DNA from: Halichondria panicea
Taxonomy: Eukaryota; Porifera; Demospongiae; Suberitida; Halichondriidae
DNA: 64,000 bases
NCBI RefSeq assembly: GCF_963675165.1
Contig: NC_087383.1
Location: 434,001-498,000 of the forward strand
Direction: 5' to 3'
The position numbers were made by a program, and so were the translations under genes. How positions within the stretch are numbered: the first letter of the stretch is position 1; each line of letters opens with the position of its first letter. The notes under the pieces are model-generated. The model was not told where the DNA came from and ran no database searches. It saw only the letters and a list, made by a program, of their open reading frames with translations. Below are positions 53,645 to 64,000 of the stretch, one piece after another.

Positions 53645-55497
53645 ATGGCGTCTCCTGATGCATACGATGATGATGGCTACTCTGACGAGGAGGAGGACGA
53701 GGAAGACTGGCAAGATACGGACACAGTGGGAGCATGGGAAAGCTGGAATAAAGACCACCAAGTCAAGAGTTCACAAATATCCGATTTGGTTAGTGTGAGG
53801 GATTTCAAGACACTGTGCAGGAAGAGCGTTCAGAGTCTAGTTGATGGTAGCTTTGACCAGGCGAGGAGCAATAAAACCAATCTCTTTACAGCGTCTGAGT
53901 TGGGGCTAACAATATCTGAGCTGACAAAGCTGAAAGATGAGATGGAGTAAGAACAGTCTAACAATGTGCTGGCCATCTGTATAATCATACATATACACAC
54001 CACCCTAGTAGCTGTATTATTGCTTTTACGTTTATAATTCTGTCCATTAATTTTTTCTTTTTTTCCCTTCATGTACTTGACGGAAATATTAAACAGTCCA
54101 AAGAAACTACTTGTAAGTGATGATACATGATAATTGTATAACAGAGTGATTAAATATTATCGTTTATTTCTGCAGCCCACGGACGGGTTCCCTGGTCTGC
54201 GTAGGCTTGATTTGAGTAAGGTGGTGTCAGAGGAGTCGTGCTTCAAGTCCTTCAAGCATCATAAACTCTTGCGAAACATTTTACGTAAAAACCCAGTGAC
54301 GTACGGCTACAATCTGGTGGGGAGCGAGCCGGTGAAAGAGTGTCCGGCTAAGGTACCCCCTGGAGAAGTGGTTCTCTCAGTAACAGTGTTTCATCCCATC
54401 AATGTAAGCACTGGAGATACTGTAATTTATTGCACAAAAGTGCTGTCTTAACTTACTGTAATGGATAGCCTCGATCCCAGCCCTTCTCAATTGAGAGCGG
54501 CCTGGAGTCGAGGCTATGTAATGGTATCTATTGTGGCATAGATGCTTGTATTGGTGCTCTGTGCGAGCTGATTGTTTTAACAATCACTGATTCACTCCAG
54601 ATGATATATTTTGTTTCTCAGAAGCAGCGCGATCAAGAGTTTGTCGTGCTGGGCTCCCAAAAGTTGACAGAACTCAGGGACAATATTGTGTGCCATAATG
54701 ACTTCTTTATCAAGAAGGACTTCAGTGAGAGCCCCTCCTCTTACCATGAGCAGGTAGACTCTCTACCCAACCCTCCCAACGTGTCACCCTCTGCTTTCTT
54801 CTTCATCAACAACACTTTTTACAATGACAGGAGGCACTCAGACAGTGTTGACCTCAGCAAGTAAGACAACTAATTGCAATATTATATAGTACGTACCGGT
54901 CACTGTGCCATTAAATTTAATTATAAGAATTATTCTGTCAGTTTGTAGATAAGTGCAACCATGCAGACCCATTATGGAGTGGGCAAGTGTCAAGGAGAGA
55001 CAACAACTGGCTCGTAGAGTGGAGCAGTTCACCACAGACAACATGGCTGACACAACCTTCGAAGAGCTCTCACTGCGACTGGGTTATCCCTACCTCTTCG
55101 CTCATCACACTGACTGTGAGCATCTCATCAAGTTCACTGACATGAGGTGAGATGTCGTATAGCCTGGGGGGGGCAAGGTGGCTTAAGGCAATAGCATACA
55201 GATTAATGATTCCACTGTTAATACGATTCTTTCCCCTTGTGCAGGATGTTTCATCAAGGTGTGGACCCTCCCTCTCTTGTACAATATCCTCGACTGTCCT
55301 ATCGACACAGACGACAGGCCATCAAGTGCAGAATGTGTAGGGCCGCACAGCCCCAGTGGGTCACCTTCAATGATGATTTGGCTACTTGCTCCCCCTGTCA
55401 TTTTTGTGAAGATTGCTTTACCCAATTTCATTACTCAAAGGAGGGGAAGAAGATCGGTAACTTTGAGGCCTACCCGTTTCACCCAACTAGCCATTGA
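53645..55497 (+). CDS. SNAPC3: snRNA-activating protein complex subunit 3
   Basis: DNA-binding subunit of SNAPc, which recognises the proximal sequence element of snRNA promoters for RNA polymerases II and III. Exons: 53645-53946, 54097-54112, 54176-54403, 54622-54860 (an in-frame alternative acceptor would start it at 54601), 54967-55146, 55245-55497. Total 405 aa, close to the human ~411. The 16-nt second exon (DPKKLL) is required to keep the phase. The N-terminus is acidic. The conserved C-terminal half has VLGSQKLTELRDNI, SAFFFINNTFYND, LGYPYLFAHHTDCEH and a Cys-rich zinc region (CRMC, WVTFNDD, PCHFCEDCF, FHYSKEGKKIGNF), as in the family. It ends 192 bp from the convergent gene at 55690. 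Confidence 0.92.
54466..54518. repeat. Small inverted repeat in SNAPC3 intron
   Basis: TAGCCTCGATCCCAG and CTGGAGTCGAGGCTA form an almost perfect stem around a ~23-nt loop that itself contains CTCAATTGAG. Same family as 13579-13665. Confidence 0.7.
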
Positions 55498-55689
55498 ACT
55501 GACTCTGCACTTTGTGTTGTGTTTTTCGATTCCTTATTTTACTCTTTATTGCTCATGCATACAGCCATGCTTTTTCTCGTACAATTTCTTGTCAATTCTT
55601 ATCAATGATGCAAATTTTATGTACACAACAAGAAAATTAAGGACATTGAATGTAGAATTGATGTACCATACCATACAGTAAATGGATAG

Positions 55690-56585
55690 CTAGTTGATCC
55701 GTTTGATAACAAACCCAGGTTTGGAACAGTCAAAGTCATACATCTTTTCATCAGTTCTAATATGGTCCACATGGAGCACCTCTGCATGTACAAAAATAAA
55801 CGTTGTTATTTGTAGCTGTACACCAGTATGAGAAAAAGGCAAATTCACAGACGGTTTACAAAAGTACATGTTTTGCTACATGAGTACAGAGAGATATTGT
55901 ATTATCTATAAGCAGGAGTGCATGAACACTCCTGCTATAAGCTAGAGTGTCCACACTTACCTGCCATCTTGCATGCTAAAGCTTGTGCCTCTAGTTCGGC
56001 CCAGAGCTTTACCTCAGTCATCTTCCCCTCCTCACCACGACCACCATCCAGGGCTGTGTTATCAGTCCAGAGCTCTCCCTCGGTCATCTTCCCCTCTCCA
56101 CCAGGACCACCATCTAGGGCCTGGGCATCACTGTATGTCTCATGAGTGGAGGGTAGTGCCCGGGCCCGTGAGTTGAGGATTTCAGGAGTTGCAATGGGAG
56201 CCAGGAAATGAGGACACAACAAGTGCTGTCCCAATACAACATCATGGAGTTGACATTGTCTCTGCAATATTTCTGTTATCCAAGAAGTCTGGAATACAGC
56301 AATCTCATCCTGAGATTCGTAGATCCTATACAAGTATTCGTATTCGTTTAGTACTAGAATTAGTTGTTTATTACCTGATGGTGTCTTTCATTTTTGCATC
56401 ATCACTGAACAAGTAGTCAGCACATGTTTCATCAGCATAGAGTCCACCATTGACACCTGTAGAGAGCAGTAAATGCACAGGCAAAATCAACAAGGCTACC
56501 ACTTACTCCATTTCTCTATGATCTTGATATCCACGCTGCAGGAGAACCAGGCAGAGTGTCCTCTGAAGGGTAGGTAAGCCATCAT
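55690..56585 (-). CDS. Unrecognised conserved-looking gene, 205 aa
   Basis: Four exons in phase: 56507-56585 (ATG at 56585, or 56582), 56375-56456, 55961-56325, 55690-55781. The protein begins MMAYLPFRGHSAWFSC, continues with IKIIEKWSVNGGLYADET and ESQDEIAVFQTSWITEILQR, and ends with VDHIRTDEKMYDFDC and a basic VIKRIN. The middle has an internal duplication: ALDGGPGGEGKMTEGELW is followed at once by ALDGGRGEEGKMTEVKLW (about 21 residues per unit). There is no signal peptide or membrane segment. I do not recognise the family. The clean splice structure and the position between two conserved genes (divergent from MBD2/3, convergent with SNAPC3) argue that it is a real gene. Confidence 0.7.
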
Positions 56586-56954
56586 GCATCCAAGATGCAG
56601 TACTGCACTGCACAGCGCTCACGCCCACCTTTAAGCCCCACCCTAATTAGAGCTGCAGAAGAAAATATTATTTCACACTCAACTATCTAATTATCAGACA
56701 ATCGAAAATTGTATATTTAGAGACCGTGCACCCGTGTCGCAACTGTTCTCTCGAGCGCTCGTTCCTTGCCCCCAGTTACTACGAAGAAGTGATAAGAACA
56801 CCTTCTACAATAGACCACTCACCAGAGGACCCATAAAGAGCTAACCCTGCTACCAACAACGCTCCTACAAGCTTCTGAAGCCCAATAAGTCAGGACCTAT
56901 AGTAAATACACCTCTAATATACATTTAACAGTGATACAGTCCATCTGGCTCAAG
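56586..56954. promoter_or_regulatory. Bidirectional promoter region, unknown gene / MBD2/3
   Basis: 369 bp between divergent ATGs. No TATA box or repeated motif stands out. Confidence 0.45.
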
Positions 56955-58691
56955 ATGACCAGCCTACCGTCTGAAAAGGCTCTATCCGATGCCCCCCAAC
57001 CAAACGTTCCATCTGACCTCCCTCCGTCCCTAAAGATCAAGGGACTACCGGCTGGTTGGAGACGAGAAGTGGTTGTACGCAAGAACGGACAATCTGCCGG
57101 GAAAACAGACGTCTATTATTACAGGTGAGGAAAGTGTGAGGTGGTTAATCATGTGACGTCACCCTAATACTATACCGTATCGTTAGATGTTTCATTTTTG
57201 CTAATGCTTAATTATTGAAAACATTTTAGAATTGTTTGTGTTCCCTCAGACAAGCCGCTCTATTTTTAGTAACATGTAGGTACGATTTCCTAATTTAGTG
57301 CTGCCCCTTATCAGTTGCTTAATCACTACCTGTGTACCGTAATGCCTGATGTCATAATTATGGTTGCATGTACACATGTGCTTGAACTGAATGTTGTTCT
57401 GATTTCCTTTTTAGAGCATTACATCATGGGAGAACACACAGTTAGAAATGTCCGTAACTCATTGATATGATGTTAGTTACTGCCCCTTGTAATTCCTGTG
57501 TGCTTAATTGTATTTGAGGTAATTGGGCCCTTAATGCCATATGGGGTGTGGCAATATGGGGTGTGTTCGTCTACTATTTGCCTCATTGTGTTCAACTATA
57601 CACACACAGTTTAGGGAATGTGTTTTAGTCAAATCTTCACCTTGTGCTTCATTATTGTGACATACCCTGTCGTCGTAATTATATATAGTAACCAGCTATT
57701 TATAGCAAATGTTTTGACTTGTCTTTGTCTCTCTCTCTATTTCTGCAGTCCGTGTGGTAAAAAGTTTCGCTCTAAGCCACAAATCGCTCGATTCCTCGGA
57801 GATTGCACTGATTTGTCTGCTTTTGACTTTAGCCGAGCTGGTACCCCTGGAGACGGCACTCAGAGGAGGCGGGCTCGAGATCGTACTACCAAGAAAGTGG
57901 AAATGTTTAGATCAATGCCACTCGTTCGCCCGCTGACTAATAATCCTCTCCGTCCCTCGGGGCCCATTCGTCGTACATGCGGTGTCATCAAGCTACCTGT
58001 TATTCACGTACGAGTTCCGTCGCCCTCGGTCGAAGATGGCAAAGATAACATCGCCAACTCTCCTGATTCTTGCGCTAAAGAGGGGATCCTCCCAGACACA
58101 CCCAAATCTACTCCTCTCTCCCCCATCCCCATAACGACCAGCTCTGGAGTGGCAGTACCAGCTCTATGGGAGAACAGACTCCTCGGCGTAAAGGCATGTG
58201 ACTACGAAACTGGAGATGACATCATTCCACCACCAAAAACAACGCAAAATGGCACTTCAAACAATCGAAAACTGTCAGAATCCACGCTCAACTTGCTAAC
58301 CACTACAGCTGGTACTACTCTGAGTCATTTGTCGTCCCTCAAGTCTCCCCTCTCCTCCCCCGGGGGAAAACTGTCTACCTCTTTATTGGCACAACAACTT
58401 CAGCAATCTCTCAAACAGGCGGTTGGTCTCAGCAACATGTCAGTAATTCCCAGCCTATTGCAGCGCAGTGCTGGGAGACTGTCCTCCTCGATAAAAAATG
58501 GCCAGTCCAAAGACAGTGTTCTACTAACCTTAAACAAGAACAGTGTGAGTAAATCGAGCGGAGCTGTACGAATGGAAGGAAAACAAATGATAGAGAATTT
58601 GTCAAAAATGGTCACTGATTCAGATTTGAGGTTACAGGAGGAGAAGGTGAAACATTTAAGACAACAGCTGATGGCTGCCGAACAGAAATAA
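56955..58691 (+). CDS. MBD2/3: Methyl-CpG-binding domain protein of the MBD2/3 type
   Basis: Reads methylated CpG and, in animals, recruits the NuRD repressor complex in the nucleus. Two exons, 56955-57124 and 57749-58691, phase 2, 370 aa. The MBD spans about residues 30-90: LPAGWRREVVVRKNGQSAGK, DVYYYSPCGKKFRSKPQIA, RFLG, LSAFDF. The Arg, Asp and Tyr residues used for base contacts in vertebrate MBD2 appear kept, unlike vertebrate MBD3, so methyl-CpG binding is plausible. The family's second block is present (IRRTCGVIKLPV; ALWENRLLGVKACD), followed by a Ser/Thr-rich stretch and a C-terminal coiled coil (DSDLRLQEEKVKHLRQQL) equivalent to the segment that binds p66/GATAD2. It is longer than vertebrate MBD3 because of the Ser/Thr-rich linker. 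Confidence 0.93.
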
Positions 58692-59341
58692 CTGCAAGCA
58701 CACTCTTTTCACAGTCTTATATATGTATAATTATTGTATTGGGGTTATCGTCAGTAGTGGTCATGTTTTTGTTGCTAATTAGTATATTTCCCTGTAATTG
58801 CCATGGAGACAGGCACACACGGACTACATCAGCTGGTCTTTGTGAAGTAACTCATATTTAAGAAATTCACCTTTTTTCCCTCGTGCACCACATTCTTTAA
58901 TTGTCATTAATTTTACTGTCAGCCATGACTACTATTTTGTATCGTACTGATTGTAACAAGTACTTGTTAAACGTGTTATTGTGTGCATGTATTATGCATA
59001 TCATGTAGTACAACATATGGATTATGATAATGCATGCGTTAGATCATGTCATCAAAATAAATTGTTGATCATGCATGTGATAGGCACATGTGATGGGATA
59101 ATAAAGGTCATGTGATGAATGGCCATGGGGTAAAGGTAGTCTGTAATTATCTCTAAAACACCTCAGGTTTAATTGATCATTTTGCAATAATAATACAGTC
59201 ATAATTCATAATAAGAAGAAAATTCACGAAATATATACACAAAAATGGTGTTTGTGTGCACAACTATCAAACAACAATAAAAACTTGATAAACATAATAA
59301 ACGAATACAACAACAGTTCACAGTTAGTGTGTGTACATGCT
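58692..59341. other. Shared 3' flank of two convergent genes
   Basis: No gene. AATAAA signals lie at 59055-59062 and 59100-59105 on the plus strand. The adaptor gene's stop is at 59342-59344 on the other strand. Confidence 0.4.
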
Positions 59342-60311
59342 CTAGCTGCGAGTCTCCTCAATGTTCCAGGTGGAGCGTCTTGAGCTGTCATGGTAATAGT
59401 AGACACGCCCATCTTCTGTACGAGCTACCTCCCACCCAACACCCGGCAATGGCTCTCCAACCTGGGGGAGACAAATGAATAGATTAACCGTCAACACAAC
59501 GACCTGTAGCTATATCCAATTAAGATACTACAAGTTAAGATTGATACCGTATAGCAGGTAATTTTCGTGGGCAAGCTGGCCTCCACAAAATTTAACGTAG
59601 GCGTGGCTTATCGGAATGTAGGAATGCAGGCAGGCAACGAGACTAAACGAACATTTTACCATGAAAACCACTGTTTCTCGAGTTGAACGAATTTTTTACT
59701 CCACGAAAATTACCCGCTATACGGTAATCACTTTAAAGTGATTATCAATCTTAACTGTTCATAACACAACTAGCCGCTTTGTCTACAATATGTCCTCACA
59801 GACACTACATGCAAAGCTAAAGACATGCCAATGGCAGACGCAACTTATAAGCCATTTTAACAGCTTTGTAGGAGACTAAATCACATGTTCTGCATGAGTT
59901 ACCTTGTCTAAGCCGCAATGGACAAGAACCTCCCCTAAGTTCCACTTGCTGTCTCCAGTCAGAGCATTGAAGTAGAAGTAGCGACACTTGTTCTCACAGT
60001 ATCCCCTCTCCCACCCGGGGGGTAGCTGTGTGGGGGGTACAACAAATATTATACCTTGCATCACATTACGGGGGTGGGGTATACTATAATATATAAACAC
60101 ACATTACAAGCAATAACATTGCATAATAAATAACAGGGAAATGACGCAATCATTACATGTACATGTACAGTCATGCCAGCATACAAACAAGAAATGATTA
60201 AGGCAATAAGAATGCAAACTGACTTCCCAACCTGGCTAGTAACAACAAGGGACCCCCCCTCACTATTGTTGCAGTAAATAAATCATTTGTTGACTGGTTG
60301 CCTAGTAGTTT

Positions 60312-60372
<61 letters not shown>

Positions 60373-63300
60373 GCCCCCCCCCATACACACACACACACGC
60401 ACTGCACCTGAGGGAGGTCTTCAGTAGAGGACCCATTGGAGGCATAGCCGGTTGACTCCATAGAGGACCGCCCGCTCTCAATCATGCGTCCAATCTGCTT
60501 AGCCTCGGACACCGCCATACCATCACTGCGACTCGTCTCACTCGCACGGCTCTGGTGGGAGGAGTCTGACAAATAACCCCTGGGGCTCTCAGAGGAACAG
60601 TAACCCACGAGAGTACGTTGTGATCCATTCTGATAGCGGTGGGACCTGTTTGGGGATGGGCTCATATCCAAGAGAGGGGATCCGTAACCCGAGGATCGTT
60701 CTTCCATAGTCCTAGGCGGGGTCCTAGGGGGTGGGGTTGGAGGGGGAAAGTGGGAGTGGCTATACGAGTGTAAGCTTTGCGAGGAGTTTTGTCTGTGTAG
60801 GGAGTGTATAGAGCTAGTGGAGGATTGACGTGTACGGCTGTTAGTGAAGCTGGATCCAAGTTCAAACCCTTCGTGCAGGTTACTGAGAGAAGTGCCCAGT
60901 GGTGTGGAGGGACTGCTCGTGTGACTGTGTGTGGAAGATTCAGAATTGGCTCGAAGAAGAACTGAACGTTTTGACGGTCTATTGTTTGGTATGGTGATGG
61001 GCATTGAAGGGGATCGCCCAAGACTACCTCCCAATCGAGGGGTCGGTGGGTGCCCCCCTTTGGGGGACTGCATTAGTACGTAATCGTCTTCTGGGGCACC
61101 GACAGAACTGGATATACTGGTTGGACGAGAGTAGATGGTGATGGCCGAGCTTGAGCGAACTCTGGGGGGCAGTGGAGGACCCGAGGGATCTCTGGGGGGC
61201 ACGGGGGGTGGGTTGTAGTCTCTTGGCGGAAGGGGGACTGCATTCTTTTGTTCTTCAACAATTGGTTTAGGCTGTAGCAACTCGGAACGTTTCGGCTCTC
61301 TGGGGGGCGCAATATTCCTCGGCAAAGGGGCATCATAAATGTCTTCCATATCATCGAATGCTCTGGGCATACAGTACAGCTGCGATGAGCTGCCCTTGTT
61401 GGATTGGAGCAGTAAGAGTCTCTTGAAAGCAACATAGCCACTCTCTCTCTTTCTGTGGTCGTGTAGAATCTTCTCCCTCTTTTGACCGCGAAGGTACGTC
61501 TCTAACACGAGGACCCAGTCGAAATGATCCGTTGGGGTTTCAGCTTTGAGGACAAATCGGCTCTCTGTGCTCTCCACCTCAATGAAGTAATCCACGCCCT
61601 CTCTCATTTCACGAGGATTGTGAACTTTTACGCTTGAAGTGTCAGTGAGATTAAACAAGGTCTCTGCACGTCCGTTCACTAAACATTGTACGAGGCCCGT
61701 ACTGCGGAGTACTGTCCATTGTTTGCCATAATCGACAGCTGCACTTGCGGTCGTGTGTCCGTTGCAAGTGGAGAGTTTGTGTTGCACGACGGGTTGTATT
61801 GGACTGAGCAGTCCTTTCCCTGTTGACTCTTTGGCAAACTCTTGGCATTTAACAAAGCTTGCTTGAGTTACGGCACCATCTCTAGTCTGCAGGAGGATGG
61901 GAGAAGGGTCGAAGGTCTTAGCGGCATTGATGGCTTCGATCCACTGCAGTGTACTGTCCTTGTCCGTGGCTTGAAACGAGAGAAGTGTGCCATCAGCCGT
62001 CTCCACGGTAAAGAGATGTCTATTGGGGGGGGGGGGGGGGGGGGGGGTTAAAAAGGAATACCAATACAATAACAAGTCTAAATACTATACAGCTATTAAA
62101 TGCATATTTTGTTTCTCTAACACAAGTTAATACAACCAAGACGATCTTACCTCTTCTTGCTTCCAGTTGGTGAGACCGTGCAGTTCATAAAGTCGTGATA
62201 GCTCTCCAGTTGTTTGACCCCCTCGTCCTGAGGCAATCAACATGCAAGTGATTACCATGGTGAGCTAGACACACTGTATACACCACATACAGTAGCTACA
62301 ATGTGTATAAATATGCATGGTTTGGGGACTCTTTCAGCTGCCATAACTTGAATTCTGTGGATCGAATATCAACAATTTTATGATTTTCTAAAAGCTTAGA
62401 AAGAGACCTTTCAAATGGTATCATCAAAGTTCATATTTAAGAGATAAAAATATTTGCCGTACCATGGATAATAGCCCATGGTCCAAGGCCGAAAAATGGC
62501 AAATTATGGCCCCGAACAAATATTGGATTAAAACACATCATTTGAAAGGTCTCTTTTTAAGCTTTCAGAAAATCAGAAAAATTTTGACATTGGATCAACG
62601 GTACTGAAGTTATGGCTGTTGAAAGATGTTAAACTCTACAATCATGCAATGTACCCCCCTGTTTAAATATAGAAAAGGGTACACCAACAAAGTGTTGTAC
62701 CTCTTCTTGTTTGTAGCAGAGGAGGGTGGATCCGTCCATGACACACCAGTTCCTGTGTCCCGCCCCTTTCTCCTTGTGTACCAGGTAACCACGAGTGACA
62801 GGGGAGAAAGCTGTTCCATACGCAGGCTGCAAAGGGGAGGCTGTAATATAAACTGGTAGACCAATGAAACAATATGAAAGGCTACAGAGAGGACAGTATA
62901 CTGTAAACAATGCATGCAACAGCAATCGCTAATCTGAACACACAATCTACAAAAATTGAATTTTATGGACACTTGTAACAAAACTGCGTATTATTCTCAC
63001 ACACATTTTGCCTGACAGAGTCTATGAGCTCGAGTAGACCATCTCCAGGTGTGTTGACACAGAGTACGAACATGCCAGTGGGTGGGGCCTCGGTCTTGAG
63101 CGAGAGCACCCTCTCCTCCGAGTCCAGATAGTGAGCAGGAGTACCCGTAGACAAACCACTCACAAGAACTAGACGATAACTGTGTGTGTGTGGAGTGTGG
63201 AGTGGGCGTTATGATGGGTAAGCTTGCACACATATTCTCACATACAGGCCAGTATTAGTACATTATTACGACAAAGCCCAAGAAGAAATGACCCTTAAAA

Positions 63301-63774
63301 TAATGACTGTGGTGAGCGTGGGTAACACCTGTCTAAACCATCCACATCCTATCAAGTGACATCACCTAGAGACTGACCAACTCATACCTTTTTGGGTCAA
63401 GATCTTGTTTCCCGCATTTTGCCAGAGCCGTGGCAACCACTTCGGCTACTGTTGTCTTCTTCCCACACACGACCACCAATCTGTGCTCCAGTGGGTTAAC
63501 GAGGGCAGAGTACACCCGCAGTAGACCACCACCCTTCACAACCACTGACTGATACGACAACTCCTTCACTTTTGATTTTTTCCCGCTTGATTTGTGAGAC
63601 CTGTATAGGTGTAGTACAACAATAATACAGTGTATACGTGTAGAGACCATGTATCTACTGCACGCTACATGCACACTACATTTATATAAGAATGAGACAG
63701 TAAACATACGATTTGGTCTCTGTTCCAGTGGTCTCTTCAGCTGCAACAGTAGGCTTGAGATCTCCACTGTACGG

Positions 63775-63816
<42 letters not shown>

Positions 63817-64000
63817 ACTATAGTTATAAGGTAACTATAGACATCCTATTGTACAAAAATAGTAGTTAAAATGTGTATAATTACAGCCTTTGCTGTGCAT
63901 GTAGCTCCAGGCCCTACCTACGTTGCTGTGTGTGTGTACGATACCTGGCAGCCTTGGCCTGCAATGGTTGGATGCATCCTTGAAGCACCTCAGTGAAGTG
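59342..64000 (-). CDS. RA-PH-PH-WW-WW signalling adaptor, 3' part
   Basis: Exons from the 5' side: 63945-64000 (continues beyond the window), 63710-63766, 63388-63600, 63005-63179, 62701-62826, 62151-62227, 60408-62019, 59903-60025, 59342-59461; all junctions are in phase, giving about 850 residues here. Domains: a Ras-association-like domain (LRVYSALVNPLEHRLVVV, TTVAEVVATALAKCG), a first PH domain (GYLVHKEKGAGHRNWCVMDG ... TLQWIEAI), a second PH domain (WTVLRSTGLVQCLVNG ... FDWVLVLETYLR), a long linker, and two C-terminal WW domains (LPPGWERGYCENKCRYFYFN; GWEVARTEDGRVYYYHD). The linker has SH3-type ligands (PPPVPPRDP, PPLPPRVR) and tyrosines in DIYDAP and EDDYVLM contexts that could dock SH2 proteins. 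Known adaptors with RA-PH (RIAM, Grb7) lack the WW pair, so this architecture is unusual. Missing N-terminus limits the naming. Confidence 0.8.
59547..59728. repeat. CCGTATAGC-family MITE in the last adaptor intron
   Basis: Complete copy: TACCGTATAGCAGGTAATTT at the left and AAATTACCCGCTATACGGTA at the right, 182 bp, noncoding interior. Confidence 0.85.
60317..60371. repeat. (AC)n microsatellite in adaptor intron
   Basis: About 27 AC units shortly after the donor of the large exon (60408); a second short run lies at 60385-60398. Confidence 0.9.
62025..62047. repeat. Poly-G tract before the large adaptor exon
   Basis: On the gene strand it is a 23-nt poly-C run followed by AATAG, the acceptor of exon 60408-62019, so it acts as the pyrimidine tract. 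G-quadruplex formation is possible. Confidence 0.7.
62320..62640. repeat. Fold-back repeat in an adaptor intron
   Basis: One full copy of the ~330-bp element of 31245-31935, from TTTCAGCTGCCATAACTTG to TTATGGCTGTTGAAAG, showing both inverted ends. It lies between the exons 62151-62227 and 62701-62826. Confidence 0.8.

Noticed and set aside
57618-57748. Upstream extension of the long MBD2/3 frame as coding
   Set aside because: It is intron sequence that happens to be open; the acceptor at 57748 joins in phase to the exon at 56955-57124 and rebuilds the MBD.

Overview
The window reads as nuclear DNA of an early-branching animal, most likely a demosponge (Amphimedon-like; this is my inference from the gene mix and from the CCGTATAGC-type short inverted-repeat elements, not from a search). 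Genes have many short GT..AG introns, intergenic gaps are small, and low-complexity tracts are abundant. No bacterial operon signals, rRNA, CRISPR array or convincing tRNA was found. Exon boundaries were placed by hand from splice signals, reading-phase continuity and recall of protein families. No transcript or alignment evidence was available.

Left part (1-18850): a lineage-specific gene cluster built from head-to-head pairs. A minus-strand gene (family A) lies 0.3-0.5 kb from a plus-strand gene (family B or C), and the arrangement occurs five times: 257/540, 3421/3801, 6521/6977, 10175/10566, and 16059/16415 with a decayed left partner. After each plus gene sits an antisense fragment of the 3' end of a xanthine dehydrogenase gene, twice followed by remnants of ribosomal protein L36. 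The repeated block therefore carries its own fossil markers. A 5'-truncated NNMT-type methyltransferase gene is joined directly to one xanthine dehydrogenase fragment near 11912.

Middle part (18850-31930): gene-poor and repeat-rich. It holds a degenerate array of RRM-type exons (21.6-25.9 kb), one isolated kelch-type exon, a frameshifted Thr/Asn-rich coding relic, a candidate small gene with a tandem array of 22-23-nt exon-like units (29.8-30.8 kb), and fold-back repeats.

XDH part (31930-50575): two complete tandem xanthine dehydrogenase genes on the minus strand. Each has 25 exons of identical lengths and totals 3990 coding nt (1329 aa). They differ mainly in introns, which have collected different inverted-repeat elements, microsatellites and a ~330-bp fold-back repeat.

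Right part (51139-64000): a compact block of conserved genes: STOML2 (-), SNAPC3 (+), an unrecognised small gene (-), an MBD2/3-type methyl-CpG-binding protein (+), and the 3' part of an RA-PH-PH-WW-WW adaptor gene (-). STOML2/SNAPC3 and the unknown gene/MBD2/3 are divergent pairs with 193-bp and 369-bp gaps. XDH serves purine catabolism, STOML2 the mitochondrial inner membrane, SNAPC3 snRNA transcription, MBD2/3 methylation-linked repression, and the adaptor Ras-type signalling.
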